This document shows, in pieces, positions 36,835 to 45,998 of a stretch of 64,000 nt of DNA. The position numbers were made by a program, and so were the translations under genes. The first letter of the stretch is position 1. Every line of letters begins with the position of its first letter. Source of the stretch: Ancylobacter novellus (GTDB taxonomy: Bacteria; Pseudomonadota; Alphaproteobacteria; Rhizobiales; Methylopilaceae); NCBI GenBank assembly GCA_003241695.1, contig QFPN01000002.1:496001-560000 (forward strand). The letters run 5' to 3'. Below the pieces are notes generated by a model. That model made no database searches, was not told the DNA's origin, and was given only the letters and a program-made list of their open reading frames with translations.

Positions 36835-36898
36835 AGTCTAACTCTAACCTAGATAAAACGTCAATCTTCTAGTTTGCGTTTAGATGCAAATTCTAGAT
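36835..36898 (-). promoter_or_regulatory. dmfA1 promoter with CTAG elements
   Basis: On the gene strand a -35-like TTGACG (36864-36859) and a -10-like TAGACT (36840-36835) are 18 bases apart, giving a leader of about 110 bases. Upstream of and overlapping the -35 are several CTAG-type words, including GCATCTAGA and GCATCTAAA spaced 13 bases, and CTAGAT-N4-CGTC at 36849-36862 on the plus strand. The region is strikingly A+T-rich. It is a likely site for a dedicated regulator, perhaps the LuxR-type protein at 42307. Confidence 0.5.
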
Positions 36899-36900
36899 GC

Positions 36901-37605
36901 TTAGATCGTCATATGGCGCTCGATGAGGTCGTCAGTCATTTCTGAGATCGATCCGCGCGCCACCACGCGGCCGTTGTCGACCATGATGAAGGCGTCGCCG
37001 AGCTTGCGCGCGACCTTGATGTGCTGCTCCGTGAGAACGAGGCTGATCCCGAGCTCCTTGTTGAGCATCTGCAGGATTTCGCCGATCTCGTTGACGATGT
37101 TCGGCTGAATGCCCTCGGTCGGTTCGTCGAGCAGCAGGATCTGCGGCCCGGCCGCAAGCGCTCGCGCGATCGCGAGCTGCTGCTTCTGGCCGCCCGAAAG
37201 CAGGCCGGCCCGCCGCTCGAGATTTTCCTTCAGATAGGGAAAGATCCGGAGGCAGATTTCGGGAATCTCCGGCGCCTTGTCGGCGCGCGCGAAGGTGCCG
37301 AGCAGGATGTTCTCGCGCACCGTGAAGTCCGACAGAATTCCGCGGCCCTGCGGCACGTAGCCGAGTCCGTAGGTCGCGCGCTGGTAAGAGGGCTTGCCGC
37401 CGATGTCCGACCCGTTGATGCGGATCGCGCCGGTCGACTTGTCGGTCAGCCCCATGATGGTGCGCATCAGCGTCGTCTTCCCGACGCCGTTGCGGCCCAG
37501 GACGCAAAGGCACTGGCCCTTCTCCATCTCGAAGGAGAAGTCCTTCAGGATCCGGGTGGCGCCGTAATAGGAGGTGACGTTCCGGAATTCGAGCTGCGTG
37601 CTCAT
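36901..37605 (-). CDS. urtE: ABC transporter ATP-binding protein, UrtE type
   Basis: A 234-residue LivF/UrtE-like ATPase of the branched-chain amide/urea uptake family. Walker A G-R-N-G-V-G-K-T-T, signature L-S-G-G-Q-K-Q-Q, Walker B L-L-L-D-E-P. The ATG at 37605 overlaps the urtD stop (ATGA). It is the last gene of the urtABCDE set and precedes dmfA1 on the same strand. The specificity could be urea, formamide or another short amide; the FmdDEF and Urt families are close relatives. Confidence 0.93.
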   Translation of the reverse strand: MSTQLEFRNVTSYYGATRILKDFSFEMEKGQCLCVLGRNGVGKTTLMRTIMGLTDKSTGAIRINGSDIGGKPSYQRATYGLGYVPQGRGILSDFTVRENILLGTFARADKAPEIPEICLRIFPYLKENLERRAGLLSGGQKQQLAIARALAAGPQILLLDEPTEGIQPNIVNEIGEILQMLNKELGISLVLTEQHIKVARKLGDAFIMVDNGRVVARGSISEMTDDLIERHMTI

Positions 37606-38348
37606 GCGGCCTCCTGCTCGCCCAGATAGACGTCGCGAACGCGTGGGTTGTTCTCGATCTCCTGGATCGAGCCCTGCGCCAGCAGCGTCCCCATGTGCAT
37701 GACGGTGACGACGTCGGCGATTTCGCGGACGAAGCCCATGTCGTGCTCGACAACGATGAGCGTGGCGGTCTTCCGGAGATCCTTGAAGATCCGCACGGTC
37801 TTCTCGATCTCGCCTTCGGTCATGCCGGCGATCGGCTCGTCCATCAGCAGAAGCCTCGGCTCCTGCATCAGCACCATGCTGATCTCGAGCCACTGGGTCT
37901 CGCCGTGAGAGAGAATGCCGGCGCGCTCGTTGAGGCGGCCGGAAAGTCCTCCCAGCGTCGCGACCTCGTCGAGTTTCTCCTTCAGCCCCGCCTTCCGGAA
38001 CTTGAATAGGTTCCAGAACGGATTGGTCTGCCGGCTGTAGGCGACTTCGAGGTTCTGGCGCACGGTCAGGTCGCGCAACACCGCGGGAACCTGGAATTTG
38101 CGGCCGATGCCGGCGCGGGCGATCACATGCTCATGCAGAGCCGTGATGTCCTGTCCGGCGAACATGACTTTGCCGGACGTGGGTTTGATGCGGCCCGTGA
38201 TGAGGTCCATCGTGGTTGTCTTGCCGGCGCCGTTCGGGCCGACCAGACAGCAGAGCGTTCCCTCGACGACTTCCATGCTGAAGTCGTTGATCACCTTGGT
38301 GGTGTCGAAGCTCTTCGAAAGATTGTGAATTTCGAGAAGTCCGGGCAT
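37602..38348 (-). CDS. urtD: ABC transporter ATP-binding protein, UrtD type
   Basis: A 248-residue LivG/UrtD-like ATPase. Walker A G-P-N-G-A-G-K-T-T; the signature is L-S-H-G-E-T-Q-W, the variant typical of UrtD rather than LivG; Walker B L-L-L-M-D-E-P. It begins 12 bases after urtC and overlaps urtE. It pairs with UrtE to drive uptake through the UrtB/UrtC channel. Confidence 0.93.
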   Translation of the reverse strand: MPGLLEIHNLSKSFDTTKVINDFSMEVVEGTLCCLVGPNGAGKTTTMDLITGRIKPTSGKVMFAGQDITALHEHVIARAGIGRKFQVPAVLRDLTVRQNLEVAYSRQTNPFWNLFKFRKAGLKEKLDEVATLGGLSGRLNERAGILSHGETQWLEISMVLMQEPRLLLMDEPIAGMTEGEIEKTVRIFKDLRKTATLIVVEHDMGFVREIADVVTVMHMGTLLAQGSIQEIENNPRVRDVYLGEQEAA

Positions 38349-38360
38349 CGCTGCGCCTCG

Positions 38361-39467
38361 TTACTCGGCGGGCATGGGCTTGGCGTCGCCGTTCGGCTCG
38401 GCCGAGGACGTCTTGCGCGTCTTCGTGGCGAGCATTCCGAGCGCTGCTTCGAGGAGGCTTGCGAGGCCGTTCGGAAGGAAGCGGACGACGATGATGAAGA
38501 AGCCGCCGAGGATCAGCAGCCAGGTGGCGAGGAAGGTGTCGCCGAGATAGCTCTGCGCGCCCTGGATCAGGAACGCGCCGCACATGGCGCCGAGCAGCGA
38601 GAGCCTGCCGCCGATCGCGGCCCAGATGACCATCGAGAGGCTGAATCCGACGTCGAGCTGTGCGGGCGAGACGTACTGCACCAACATCACGAAGCAGCAG
38701 CCGGCGACCGCGGCGATCAGGCCCGAGACCGTGTAGATGACCGTCTCGTAGCCCGCGACGCTGTACCCGAGGAAGCGAACGCGCTCTGCGTCGTCACGGA
38801 TCGCCTGGGTGACGAGGCCGAACGAGCTCTGGGTGATGAGCTTGGCGATCACGGTGGCCGCGAGAAGGAAGCCAAAGACAGTCCAGTAGGCGATCGGGCT
38901 GTAGGGGTCGAACTCGAGGCCGGCGAACTGGAACGGCGACGGCGGCGTGATGCCGTTGACGCCGCCCGTATAGGGCTGGCGATCGAGGATGATCGTGTAG
39001 AAGGCCGACAGCATCGCGAGCGTCATGATCGCGAAGAAGGGGCCGGACACCCGAGCGCGGAACATGATGCCGCCGAAGATCGCGCAAAACAGCGTCGGGA
39101 CAAGGACCGCCAGGATCAGCCCAGTGACGGTGTTCTGAAACGGCTGCCAGATGAGGGGCAGGTAATCCAGGCTGTTGTTCAGCATGAAGGGCGGGATCGG
39201 GTTGGCCGCGTCCTGCGACTGCATCTGCATGGTCATGGCCATGCCGTAGGCGCCGAGGCCGAAGGCGATGCCCTGGCCGAGGTTCAGGATGCCGCCGAAG
39301 CCCCAGCACAGGCTGATCGACAAAGCGAGCATGCCATAGACGCCATAGGTGGCGAGCTGGTTCAGCAGGAAGGAGTCGTCGACGAAGCTCGGCACCAGCG
39401 CCAGCCCGGCGAAGAACGCGGCGTAGACGATCCACTGCGCCGTCTTGTTGTGATAGAGGTTGCCCAT
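38361..39467 (-). CDS. urtC: ABC transporter permease, UrtC type
   Basis: A 368-residue polytopic permease (LivM family) with about ten hydrophobic segments and the family stretch Y-G-M-L-A-L-S-I-S-L-C-W-G-F-G-G-I-L-N-L. Forms the inner-membrane channel with UrtB. It lies 46 bases downstream of urtB and is followed closely by urtD. Confidence 0.93.
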   Translation of the reverse strand: MGNLYHNKTAQWIVYAAFFAGLALVPSFVDDSFLLNQLATYGVYGMLALSISLCWGFGGILNLGQGIAFGLGAYGMAMTMQMQSQDAANPIPPFMLNNSLDYLPLIWQPFQNTVTGLILAVLVPTLFCAIFGGIMFRARVSGPFFAIMTLAMLSAFYTIILDRQPYTGGVNGITPPSPFQFAGLEFDPYSPIAYWTVFGFLLAATVIAKLITQSSFGLVTQAIRDDAERVRFLGYSVAGYETVIYTVSGLIAAVAGCCFVMLVQYVSPAQLDVGFSLSMVIWAAIGGRLSLLGAMCGAFLIQGAQSYLGDTFLATWLLILGGFFIIVVRFLPNGLASLLEAALGMLATKTRKTSSAEPNGDAKPMPAE

Positions 39468-39513
39468 GGTTTTCAGCGGACTCCGCTCTTCGAGTTTCGA
39501 GGGGCCGTCCGGG

Positions 39514-40389
39514 TCATCGCCGCGCGCCCGCCTGGGCGAACAGTCCCTGCGGGCGGAACCGCAGGAAGACGACGATGAGAACGAAGATGACGAAACGGGC
39601 GAAGGTGTCGTTGGTGAAGTAGGCGAACACCGACTGCAGCTCTCCGGTCACGCCGCTCGCCACGACGCTTCCGGCCAGCGAGCCGCCGCCGACCACGACC
39701 ATCAGGAAGGCCTGCACGACGTAGCTTGCGCCCATGGTCGGAAGCACGATCGCGAGCACGCCGAACAGAGCGCCGGCGACGCCCGCCAGCCCCGCGCCGA
39801 GCGCGAAGGTCATCATGTAGACGCGGTCGGAGTTGATGCCGAAGGAAGCGGCCATCTCCTTGTTCTGCATAACGGCGCGTACCTGGACCCCGAAGCGCGT
39901 CTTGTAGAAGAGCAGCCAGAGGCCGAAGACAAGCAGCGCGGTGACCAGAAGGATGACGATACGGAAGCTGGAGATTGACGCGAAGCCGAGCGAAACATTG
40001 CTCTGGAACATTTCCGGAACGGCTAGGTACTTCGGATCGCTGCCGAATATAAGCCGAACGCCCTGCATCAGAACGAGCGACACGCCGTAGGTCGCTAACA
40101 GCGTGTCCAGTGGTCGATTGTAGAGATATCTTATCAATCCCCGTTCCAGCACGAGGCCGACAGCCGCCACGATCACGAAGGAGGCGGGAATGCACAGCAG
40201 GTAGGGCAGGCCAAAATAGAACTGCAGCATGAAGGAGCTGTAGGCTCCGAGCATGATGAACTCGCCATGCGCCATGTTGATCACGCCGGCCGTGCCGTAG
40301 ATGATCGTCAGGCCGAGCGCCGCGATCAGCCAGATGCTGGCGATGCTGACGCCCAGGATCAGAGCGTTCAGAAGCGAGCCAAGGTCCAT
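39514..40389 (-). CDS. urtB: ABC transporter permease, UrtB type
   Basis: A 291-residue LivH-family permease with eight or so membrane segments and the motif A-A-L-G-L-T-I-I-Y-G-T-A-G-V-I-N-M-A-H-G-E. The length fits a urtB/fmdE product without the long periplasmic N-terminal domain found in some UrtB proteins. The ATG at 40389 gives the conserved N-terminus. A stem-loop separates it from urtA. Confidence 0.92.
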   Translation of the reverse strand: MDLGSLLNALILGVSIASIWLIAALGLTIIYGTAGVINMAHGEFIMLGAYSSFMLQFYFGLPYLLCIPASFVIVAAVGLVLERGLIRYLYNRPLDTLLATYGVSLVLMQGVRLIFGSDPKYLAVPEMFQSNVSLGFASISSFRIVILLVTALLVFGLWLLFYKTRFGVQVRAVMQNKEMAASFGINSDRVYMMTFALGAGLAGVAGALFGVLAIVLPTMGASYVVQAFLMVVVGGGSLAGSVVASGVTGELQSVFAYFTNDTFARFVIFVLIVVFLRFRPQGLFAQAGARR

Positions 40390-40445
40390 GTCGCCCTCGT
40401 CTGATACGGTTCGGCCGAAACGCGCCGACCGCCGATATGCTGCAA

Positions 40446-40484
40446 TGCAAAAATGATGCCCCGCGGCGTTGCGCGCCGCGGGGC
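40446..40484 (-). terminator. Stem-loop attenuator between urtA and urtB
   Basis: A perfect 11-bp hairpin GCCCCGCGGCG/CGCCGCGGGGC (40458-40484) directly follows the urtA stop. On the gene strand it is followed by ATCATTTTTGC, a short T-run. This arrangement commonly lowers expression of permease and ATPase genes relative to the binding protein. Confidence 0.7.
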
Positions 40485-40496
40485 GGTCTGTAGACG

Positions 40497-41798
40497 TCAG
40501 ATGACGTTGGTGCGGATCTTGCCGTCGGGGGCCTTCAGGCCGTCCTTGGTGCAGACGCCGGCGTCCGGGTAGATCGAGTACGGGTCCGGCGCGACGTGCT
40601 CGTCGGCGGCCTTTACGATCTTGAAGGTGCCGTCGGCCTGGCACTGGCCGATCTTCGGCTTCAGCCAGCAGTTGAAGTTGTTTTCGTCGATCCAGATCAG
40701 GCCTTCCGGAGAGACCGCGTCCTCGACGCGCACGCCGCCGGAATGGTCGCGGATCGCGCGCGGGGTGACGTTCTCGAAGCCGACGGCGGCGGCGGCCTTC
40801 TCGAAGCCCGCCTTGAAGACGTAGGCCGAGAGATAGGTCTCTTCCATGTTGTAATGGGTCGTGCCGTTCTTGCCGTACTTCGACTTCAGGAAGGTCTCGA
40901 CGAACTTCTGGTTCGTGGGATTGTCGAGGGTCTGGAAGTAAGGCGCCGACAGGAAGTGGCCGGCGCCGAACTCGGCGCCCATGGCGCGCGTCTCGATCTC
41001 GCCGGTGGTCAGCGAGGCGATCGGCATCGAGTCGACCTTGAAGCCTTCCTGCTTGAACTGCTTGTGGAAGGCGATGTCGGACGCGCCGACCACGGTCGAG
41101 AAGATGAAGTCAGGCTTGGCGTCGCGGATCTTGCCGAGAACCGGGCCGAACTCGGAAGAGCCGAGCGGGATGTACTCTTCGCCGACCAGTTCGCCGCCAG
41201 CCTTCTCAAGCCAGACCTTGGCGTTCTTGTTCGACTCTTTCGGCCAAACGTAGTTCGAACCGACGAAGAAGACCTTCTTGCCGAACTTCTCGACCATGAA
41301 GGGAATGAGGTCTTTCGAGTGCTGGTTCGCGAGCGGGCCGGTGCAGATCGTGTTCTGCGTGCATTCCGCGCCTTCGTAGCACGTCGGATAATAGAGCAGG
41401 TGGTCGCGCTGCATGACGGTCGGCAGGATCGCCTTGCGGCTGGCGGAGGTGTAGCAACCGAACAGCGCGGTGACCTTCTCGCGCAGGATCAGTTCCTTGG
41501 TCTTCTCGGAGTAGACGTTGAAGTCCGACTTGGCGTCGACGATGACGGGCTGAACGGGAACGCCGCCGACGCCGCCGTTCTTGTTGATCTCGTCGAAGGC
41601 GTACTGAAGGACGAGGGTCGAGTCTTCCTCCGGAACGGCCAGCGCGCCCGTCAGGGAAAAGAGCAGTCCCACCTTCAGCGGCTCGCCCTTCTTGAGGGGG
41701 GCCGCGTAGGCCTTGTCGGACGTGACGATGTTCGGAATGGCGAGCGCGGCCGAGGCGGCGGCCGCCGTTCCAAGCAATCTGCGGCGCGTGAAGTCCAT
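40497..41798 (-). CDS. urtA: Urea/short-chain amide ABC transporter substrate-binding protein
   Basis: A 433-residue periplasmic binding protein of the UrtA/FmdD family. The signal sequence M-D-F-T-R-R-R-L-L-G with an Ala-rich core is of the Tat type. Family motifs include L-L-F-S-L-T-G, F-G-C-Y-T-S-A-S-R-K, Y-Y-P-T-C-Y-E-G and V-G-S-N-Y-V-W-P. UrtA binds urea; FmdD of Methylophilus binds formamide and related amides; the ligand here cannot be read from sequence. It is the first gene of the transporter operon and divergent from the two-component genes. Confidence 0.93.
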   Translation of the reverse strand: MDFTRRRLLGTAAAASAALAIPNIVTSDKAYAAPLKKGEPLKVGLLFSLTGALAVPEEDSTLVLQYAFDEINKNGGVGGVPVQPVIVDAKSDFNVYSEKTKELILREKVTALFGCYTSASRKAILPTVMQRDHLLYYPTCYEGAECTQNTICTGPLANQHSKDLIPFMVEKFGKKVFFVGSNYVWPKESNKNAKVWLEKAGGELVGEEYIPLGSSEFGPVLGKIRDAKPDFIFSTVVGASDIAFHKQFKQEGFKVDSMPIASLTTGEIETRAMGAEFGAGHFLSAPYFQTLDNPTNQKFVETFLKSKYGKNGTTHYNMEETYLSAYVFKAGFEKAAAAVGFENVTPRAIRDHSGGVRVEDAVSPEGLIWIDENNFNCWLKPKIGQCQADGTFKIVKAADEHVAPDPYSIYPDAGVCTKDGLKAPDGKIRTNVI

Positions 41799-42306
41799 AG
41801 TCCGGAATCTCCTGAGGCGGCGGGGAAAAGAGTCGCCAAACCAGTGGTCTAGGCGAAAAATTTGTGACGCCCTCGTCGTCGTATCTAGATGTTATGTCGA
41901 TATCCGAAATCGCGTCAATCGCTTTCCACCCGGTGATATAAGTTTCCTCGTAAACGTTTTGAAATTGCATTTCGCATATGCAGCATTCGGCGCTTTGAAT
42001 TGGATTGGCTTAATTTTTGAGCAAATTGCGTAGCGTTTGTACTCTTCTGTCGCGAGCCGCATGTCTCCGGCGCGCGAGTGAGAGCGGTCTGAGCGCTGGG
42101 AATGCAAAGGTCAGCAGTCGGAAAAGAGGGCTTGCTGCGTAGATATTTTTACTAGATAATATGCATGGTTTTAGATTGCGTTGGATAGGCCGCACCACCA
42201 ATTGGATTACGCGTGCAAGGAAGGGTATGGTCGGCCCTCGGCCGTAAGGCGCTTGGAATCGCTCCGTGCGTTGCGTCATTCTTTCTAGGAAGCTTCCCAG
42301 ATCGAC
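41799..42306. promoter_or_regulatory. Divergent regulatory region, urtA operon versus two-component genes
   Basis: About 500 bases with no gene, the most A+T-rich stretch in the window. It must hold the promoters of the leftward urtABCDE operon and the rightward regulator operon. It contains CTAGAT words at 41885-41890 (as CTAGAT-N4-TGTC, ending 41898) and 42152-42157, resembling those at fdoG and dmfA1. No unambiguous -35/-10 pair was found. Confidence 0.5.
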
Positions 42307-43002
42307 ATGAAGATATTGATCGCGGACGACCATTGGGTTGTGCGAGAGTCTCTGAAGCAGGTGGTGCGGCGGTTGCATCAAACGCTTGAGGTTTTCGAAG
42401 CGGAGACCTTCGCAGAGGCCGAGACGCTTCTGGCCGAACACCCGGACGTCGACCTGATGCTGGTCGATCTCGTCATGCCGGGATTCGAAGAGTTCGACGG
42501 TTTGCGCCGTTTGCGGGCGTCGTTTCCCGATACGCCCGTCGTGGTGATTTCCGTCCACGAGGACGTCGACCACGTGATGCGCTCTCTCGAACAGGGCGTG
42601 ATCGGATACATACCGAAATCGTCAGGAGGTCCCGAGATCGAGCGCGCCCTCGAACGCGTGCTCGAGGGCGAGGTGTCGTTTCCGCGCCGGATCATCGAGC
42701 GATCGAGCGCGCCAACGCCGATACGGTCGGCCGTGGCCGCCCCGGTCCGGGCTCAGTCAGCTCAGATTTCCGCGCAGGGGCTCGAGCGCGACGCCGACAC
42801 GCTCACGGCGCGCGAGCGGGACGTCATCTCTCTGCTCGGCCAGGGTTATTCGGTGAAGCGCATCGCCTCCGAACTCGATCTGAGCAGCCAGACGATCCGG
42901 GTTCATCTGAGCAACGTCATGAAGAAGCTCAACATGCGCGACCGCTCCGAGGCCGTGCATTACGCGATCAGCAACTATGGAGCGCTCGCCGAGCGTGGCT
43001 GA
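42307..43002 (+). CDS. LuxR/NarL-type response regulator
   Basis: A 231-residue transcription regulator. The receiver domain (about 1-120) has the acidic pair D7-D8, phospho-acceptor D54 (M-L-V-D-L-V-M-P-G) and K in I-P-K-S. The C-terminal LuxR helix-turn-helix (about 165-225) has L-T-A-R-E-R-D-V and S-S-Q-T-I-R-V-H-L-S-N-V. Its 3' end overlaps the kinase gene by 26 bases, so they form a cognate pair. Its divergence from urtABCDE suggests it controls the transporter and perhaps dmfA. Confidence 0.92.
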   Translation: MKILIADDHWVVRESLKQVVRRLHQTLEVFEAETFAEAETLLAEHPDVDLMLVDLVMPGFEEFDGLRRLRASFPDTPVVVISVHEDVDHVMRSLEQGVIGYIPKSSGGPEIERALERVLEGEVSFPRRIIERSSAPTPIRSAVAAPVRAQSAQISAQGLERDADTLTARERDVISLLGQGYSVKRIASELDLSSQTIRVHLSNVMKKLNMRDRSEAVHYAISNYGALAERG

Positions 43003-44515
43003 CGTCGCCCCATCGCCGGCGGCGACGCTCGACCAGACGGTTCTCTCCGGGCTCGACGCGCTGCCGAGCGGGGTCGCGATATGGTCCGCCGACCGCAATC
43101 TCGCTTACGCAAATCTGGCGTTAAGGCGGAGCCTCGACGCTGCGCCGATCCTTGGCGAGGCGTTCGATGCGTTCGTCCGGCGCGTCGCCCTCTCTCGCGA
43201 GCTGACGCTGCCTGATCCCGAAGCCTGGATCGCGGGCGAGATCGCCGATTTCGGCGAGGAGAAAGCCGTCGATTACGTGCTTGCCGCGGGTTCCGTCCTG
43301 AACGTCACGCAGCGCGCGACGGCCGATGGCGGGATGACCGTCGTCTATTCGGACGTCACCCACGTCAAGCGCAACGAACAGGCGCTCCGGGAGGCCAAGG
43401 AGGTGGCCGAGGCGACGGACGAAGCGAAATCGCGATTCCTGCGCGCCGCCAACCATGATCTGCGACAGCCTTTGGCGTCGCTCAAGATCCTCATCTACAG
43501 CTGCATGCGCGAGGAGGCCGCGGAGATCCGCGCCGAAATGCTGCACGCGATGAGCGTCGCGGCGCTGATCATGGAGGATCTTCTCGCCGCCCTGCTGCAG
43601 ATCGGCCAGCTCGACGCCGGCCGCATCCAGCCGAGGGTGACGAGTTTTCAGCTCTCCCAGATCTTTGAACGTCTCGCCATCCAGTTCCGCCATCAGGCGG
43701 AAGAGAAGGGCCTCAAGCTGCGCTTCGTCACGCCGAAGGGCACAGTGGCGACCGACCGTGCGTTGCTCGAGCGGATTCTCTCGAACTTCGTCGCCAACGC
43801 CATTCGATACACGGAGGTCGGCGCGGTTCTGGTTGGGTGTCGCAAGGACGGCCGGATGCTGCGGATCGAAGTCGTCGACACGGGCCGTGGCGTCCGCGAC
43901 GAGGATCGCGAGCGGGTGTTCGACGAATTCTATCGTGCGGCGGAGGAGCGCCGGGGCCAGAAAGGCGGTCTTGGTCTCGGGCTCAACATCGTCAAGCGGC
44001 TCGCGGAGCTGCTCGAGCATCCGGTCGGATTGGAGTCCCGGATCGGGCGCGGCTCGATCTTCTCCGTCACGGTCCCGCGCGGGAATGTCTGGCACAGCGA
44101 GGGGCGAGAGGCGGAAATCAGCGAAACGGTCGCGGGCGAGTTCGTCGGCACGCCCGTGCTGCTGGTCGAGGACGACGACATTCTTCGCCGCAGCATGACC
44201 CAGCTGCTGCAGCGCTGGGGCATCGAGGTCCACGCGGCGGCCGACGAGAGCGAGGCCGTCGAGCTTGCGGCGAGCGGCGTCGCGGTGAAGCTGATCGTCG
44301 CCGACTACAATCTGAAGAGCAGGACCGGCGTCGACGTGGTTCGCGCGTTGCGCGACGTGTTCGGCGCGGACACGCCGGCCATGATCCTCACTGCGGACGC
44401 CGAACCACGCGTCCTCGAGGGCATCCGCGGGGCTGGGCTGCCGGTCCTGATCAAGCCCGTGAGCCCGCCCCGCCTGCGCGTCCTCATGCACAATCTGCTG
44501 TTTGAACCCGGATAG
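42977..44515 (+). CDS. Soluble hybrid sensor histidine kinase
   Basis: A 512-residue kinase with no membrane segment or signal peptide. Layout: PAS-like domain (about 25-130, P-S-G-V-A-I-W-S-A-D-R-N), short helix, dimerisation/phosphoacceptor domain with H160 (R-A-A-N-H-D-L-R-Q-P-L), HATPase (N in F-V-A-N-A-I-R-Y, G boxes G-R-G-V and G-L-G-L-G-L), and a C-terminal receiver with E-D-D and V-A-D-Y-N-L. It probably senses a cytosolic cue, possibly through the signal-less binding protein encoded 8 bases downstream. Confidence 0.92.
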   Translation: MERSPSVADVAPSPAATLDQTVLSGLDALPSGVAIWSADRNLAYANLALRRSLDAAPILGEAFDAFVRRVALSRELTLPDPEAWIAGEIADFGEEKAVDYVLAAGSVLNVTQRATADGGMTVVYSDVTHVKRNEQALREAKEVAEATDEAKSRFLRAANHDLRQPLASLKILIYSCMREEAAEIRAEMLHAMSVAALIMEDLLAALLQIGQLDAGRIQPRVTSFQLSQIFERLAIQFRHQAEEKGLKLRFVTPKGTVATDRALLERILSNFVANAIRYTEVGAVLVGCRKDGRMLRIEVVDTGRGVRDEDRERVFDEFYRAAEERRGQKGGLGLGLNIVKRLAELLEHPVGLESRIGRGSIFSVTVPRGNVWHSEGREAEISETVAGEFVGTPVLLVEDDDILRRSMTQLLQRWGIEVHAAADESEAVELAASGVAVKLIVADYNLKSRTGVDVVRALRDVFGADTPAMILTADAEPRVLEGIRGAGLPVLIKPVSPPRLRVLMHNLLFEPG

Positions 44516-44523
44516 ATCGGCCG

Positions 44524-45828
44524 ATGCGCCGACCGATCACGCTGAAGGATACCCACTTGGACGTCCATGCGCCGCCCGTTCCGATTGGAAGCATGATCCC
44601 GCTGACAGGGCCTTCCGCGGCGGACGGGGCGGAATTCCGCAAGGGCATGATCCTGGCGGTCGAGGAGCTCAACGCTCGCGGGGGTCTGCTGGGCCGGCGG
44701 ATCGAGCCGATCTTCGTCGACACCTGCCGGCAGACCGCGGAAGAGGTCGTGAGCGCCGCCCGGTTTCTCATCGAGAAGCACAAGGTTCACGCCATCGTCA
44801 ACGGCTACAATATCGGTCCGCAGAACTCGGAGTACGAACCGATCGCAGACGCCGGAATTATCTACGTCCATTCCAATACGTTGTTGCAGCACCACGATAC
44901 GGTGATGAGCGATCCGGACCGCTATTTCGGATGCTTCATGGCGGATCCTGCCGATTACTGGTACGGTCCCGGCTTCATCAAGTTTATTTCCTGGCTGCGC
45001 GACACCGGCCAGTGGACGCCGAATTCCGACCGATTGGCCATCATCTCGGGCTCGAAGCCCTACAGCATCGTCATCGCGCGGGCGATGGCCGCGGCTGCGG
45101 CCGAGTACGGGTGGCGGGTCTGCTACGGACCCCGGATCGTCCAGACGCCGACGACCCAATGGCGCGAGGTGATCAACGAGGTGCGCGAGACCCAGCCGGC
45201 CGTGCTTGCCAACACGCATTTCTACGCCGGCGACCTCAGCTATTTTCAGCGCCAGTTCATGGAGCAGCCGATGGATTGCATCGTCTATCTCCAGTACGGC
45301 GCAATGCATCAGACCTTCACGGACATCGCCCGCGAAGACAGCGTCGGCGTGATCGTCTCCTCTGTCATCGGCCTGTTGCGCGACGAGATGGGCAAGCGCT
45401 TCGAGGCGCGATACGTGGCGCGTTTCGGCGAAGGCTCAACGGCCGGCATCGGCTGCCAGACCTACAGCAATCTGCATCACTACGCCGTCGCGGCTGCGAT
45501 GGCCGGCGGCTCCGGCGCTCCGGGCGACTTCGAGCAGAACCGGAAGGTCGCCTTCGCGCTGAAGGGCATGATCTACCGCAGCGTCCAGGGCACCATCCGC
45601 TACAATCCGGACTGGCAGGCGGTCGAACCGTATCCGATCGTCACCCACGACCCGTCGCTCGGCATGCCGCATATTTTCTATCAGATCCAGGACTTCCGGA
45701 AGTCGCTGTCGATGATCGCGCCGGAGCCCTACAACACCGACCGCTTCATTCTGCCGCCGTGGATGAGCGGCCGGAGCGCCGCGCCGAAGCCCGCGCCGAG
45801 CAATCCGCGGGGCTTGACCAATCTCTGA
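44524..45828 (+). CDS. AmiC/UrtA-like ligand-binding protein without signal peptide
   Basis: A 434-residue type I periplasmic-binding fold protein (G-S-M-I-P-L-T-G-P, then A-V-E-E-L-N-A-R-G-G-L-L-G-R-R) related to UrtA/FmdD and AmiC. The N-terminus M-R-R-P-I-T-L-K-D-T-H-L-D-V-H is hydrophilic with no hydrophobic core, so the protein should stay in the cytosol. It is third in an operon with the response regulator and soluble kinase. By analogy with AmiC it is probably a cytosolic amide sensor that modulates the kinase. That partnership is inferred from position. Confidence 0.85.
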   Translation: MRRPITLKDTHLDVHAPPVPIGSMIPLTGPSAADGAEFRKGMILAVEELNARGGLLGRRIEPIFVDTCRQTAEEVVSAARFLIEKHKVHAIVNGYNIGPQNSEYEPIADAGIIYVHSNTLLQHHDTVMSDPDRYFGCFMADPADYWYGPGFIKFISWLRDTGQWTPNSDRLAIISGSKPYSIVIARAMAAAAAEYGWRVCYGPRIVQTPTTQWREVINEVRETQPAVLANTHFYAGDLSYFQRQFMEQPMDCIVYLQYGAMHQTFTDIAREDSVGVIVSSVIGLLRDEMGKRFEARYVARFGEGSTAGIGCQTYSNLHHYAVAAAMAGGSGAPGDFEQNRKVAFALKGMIYRSVQGTIRYNPDWQAVEPYPIVTHDPSLGMPHIFYQIQDFRKSLSMIAPEPYNTDRFILPPWMSGRSAAPKPAPSNPRGLTNL

Positions 45829-45897
45829 GCAGCCGCGCCGCTTGCAGTCGCGGCCGTCCTGAGCGTTAATTCCTTCAGCGGCGCACGCCGCATCTTT

Positions 45898-45967
45898 CCG
45901 CCCGACAGGATCGTCGGGCGGGCTTCCGGCAAGGGCGCCGGCCGACGACGGGATTCGCCCGTCGTCG
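45898..45967 (+). terminator. Two stem-loops after the binding-protein gene
   Basis: Inverted repeats CCGCCCGAC/GTCGGGCGG (45898-45921, loop AGGATC) and CGACGACGGG/CCCGTCGTCG (45943-45967) lie between the binding-protein stop and the MoxR ATPase start. Neither has a T-run. They probably separate the regulator operon from the ATPase/VWA pair, at least partly. Confidence 0.45.
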
Positions 45968-45998
45968 CATGAGCCGCCCATACCCGCCGGATCCCACG

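Noticed and set aside
36901..41798. Firm urea specificity for the urtABCDE-type transporter
   Set aside because: UrtA, FmdD and related amide-binding proteins are too similar to separate by eye, and DMFase next door points to amides.
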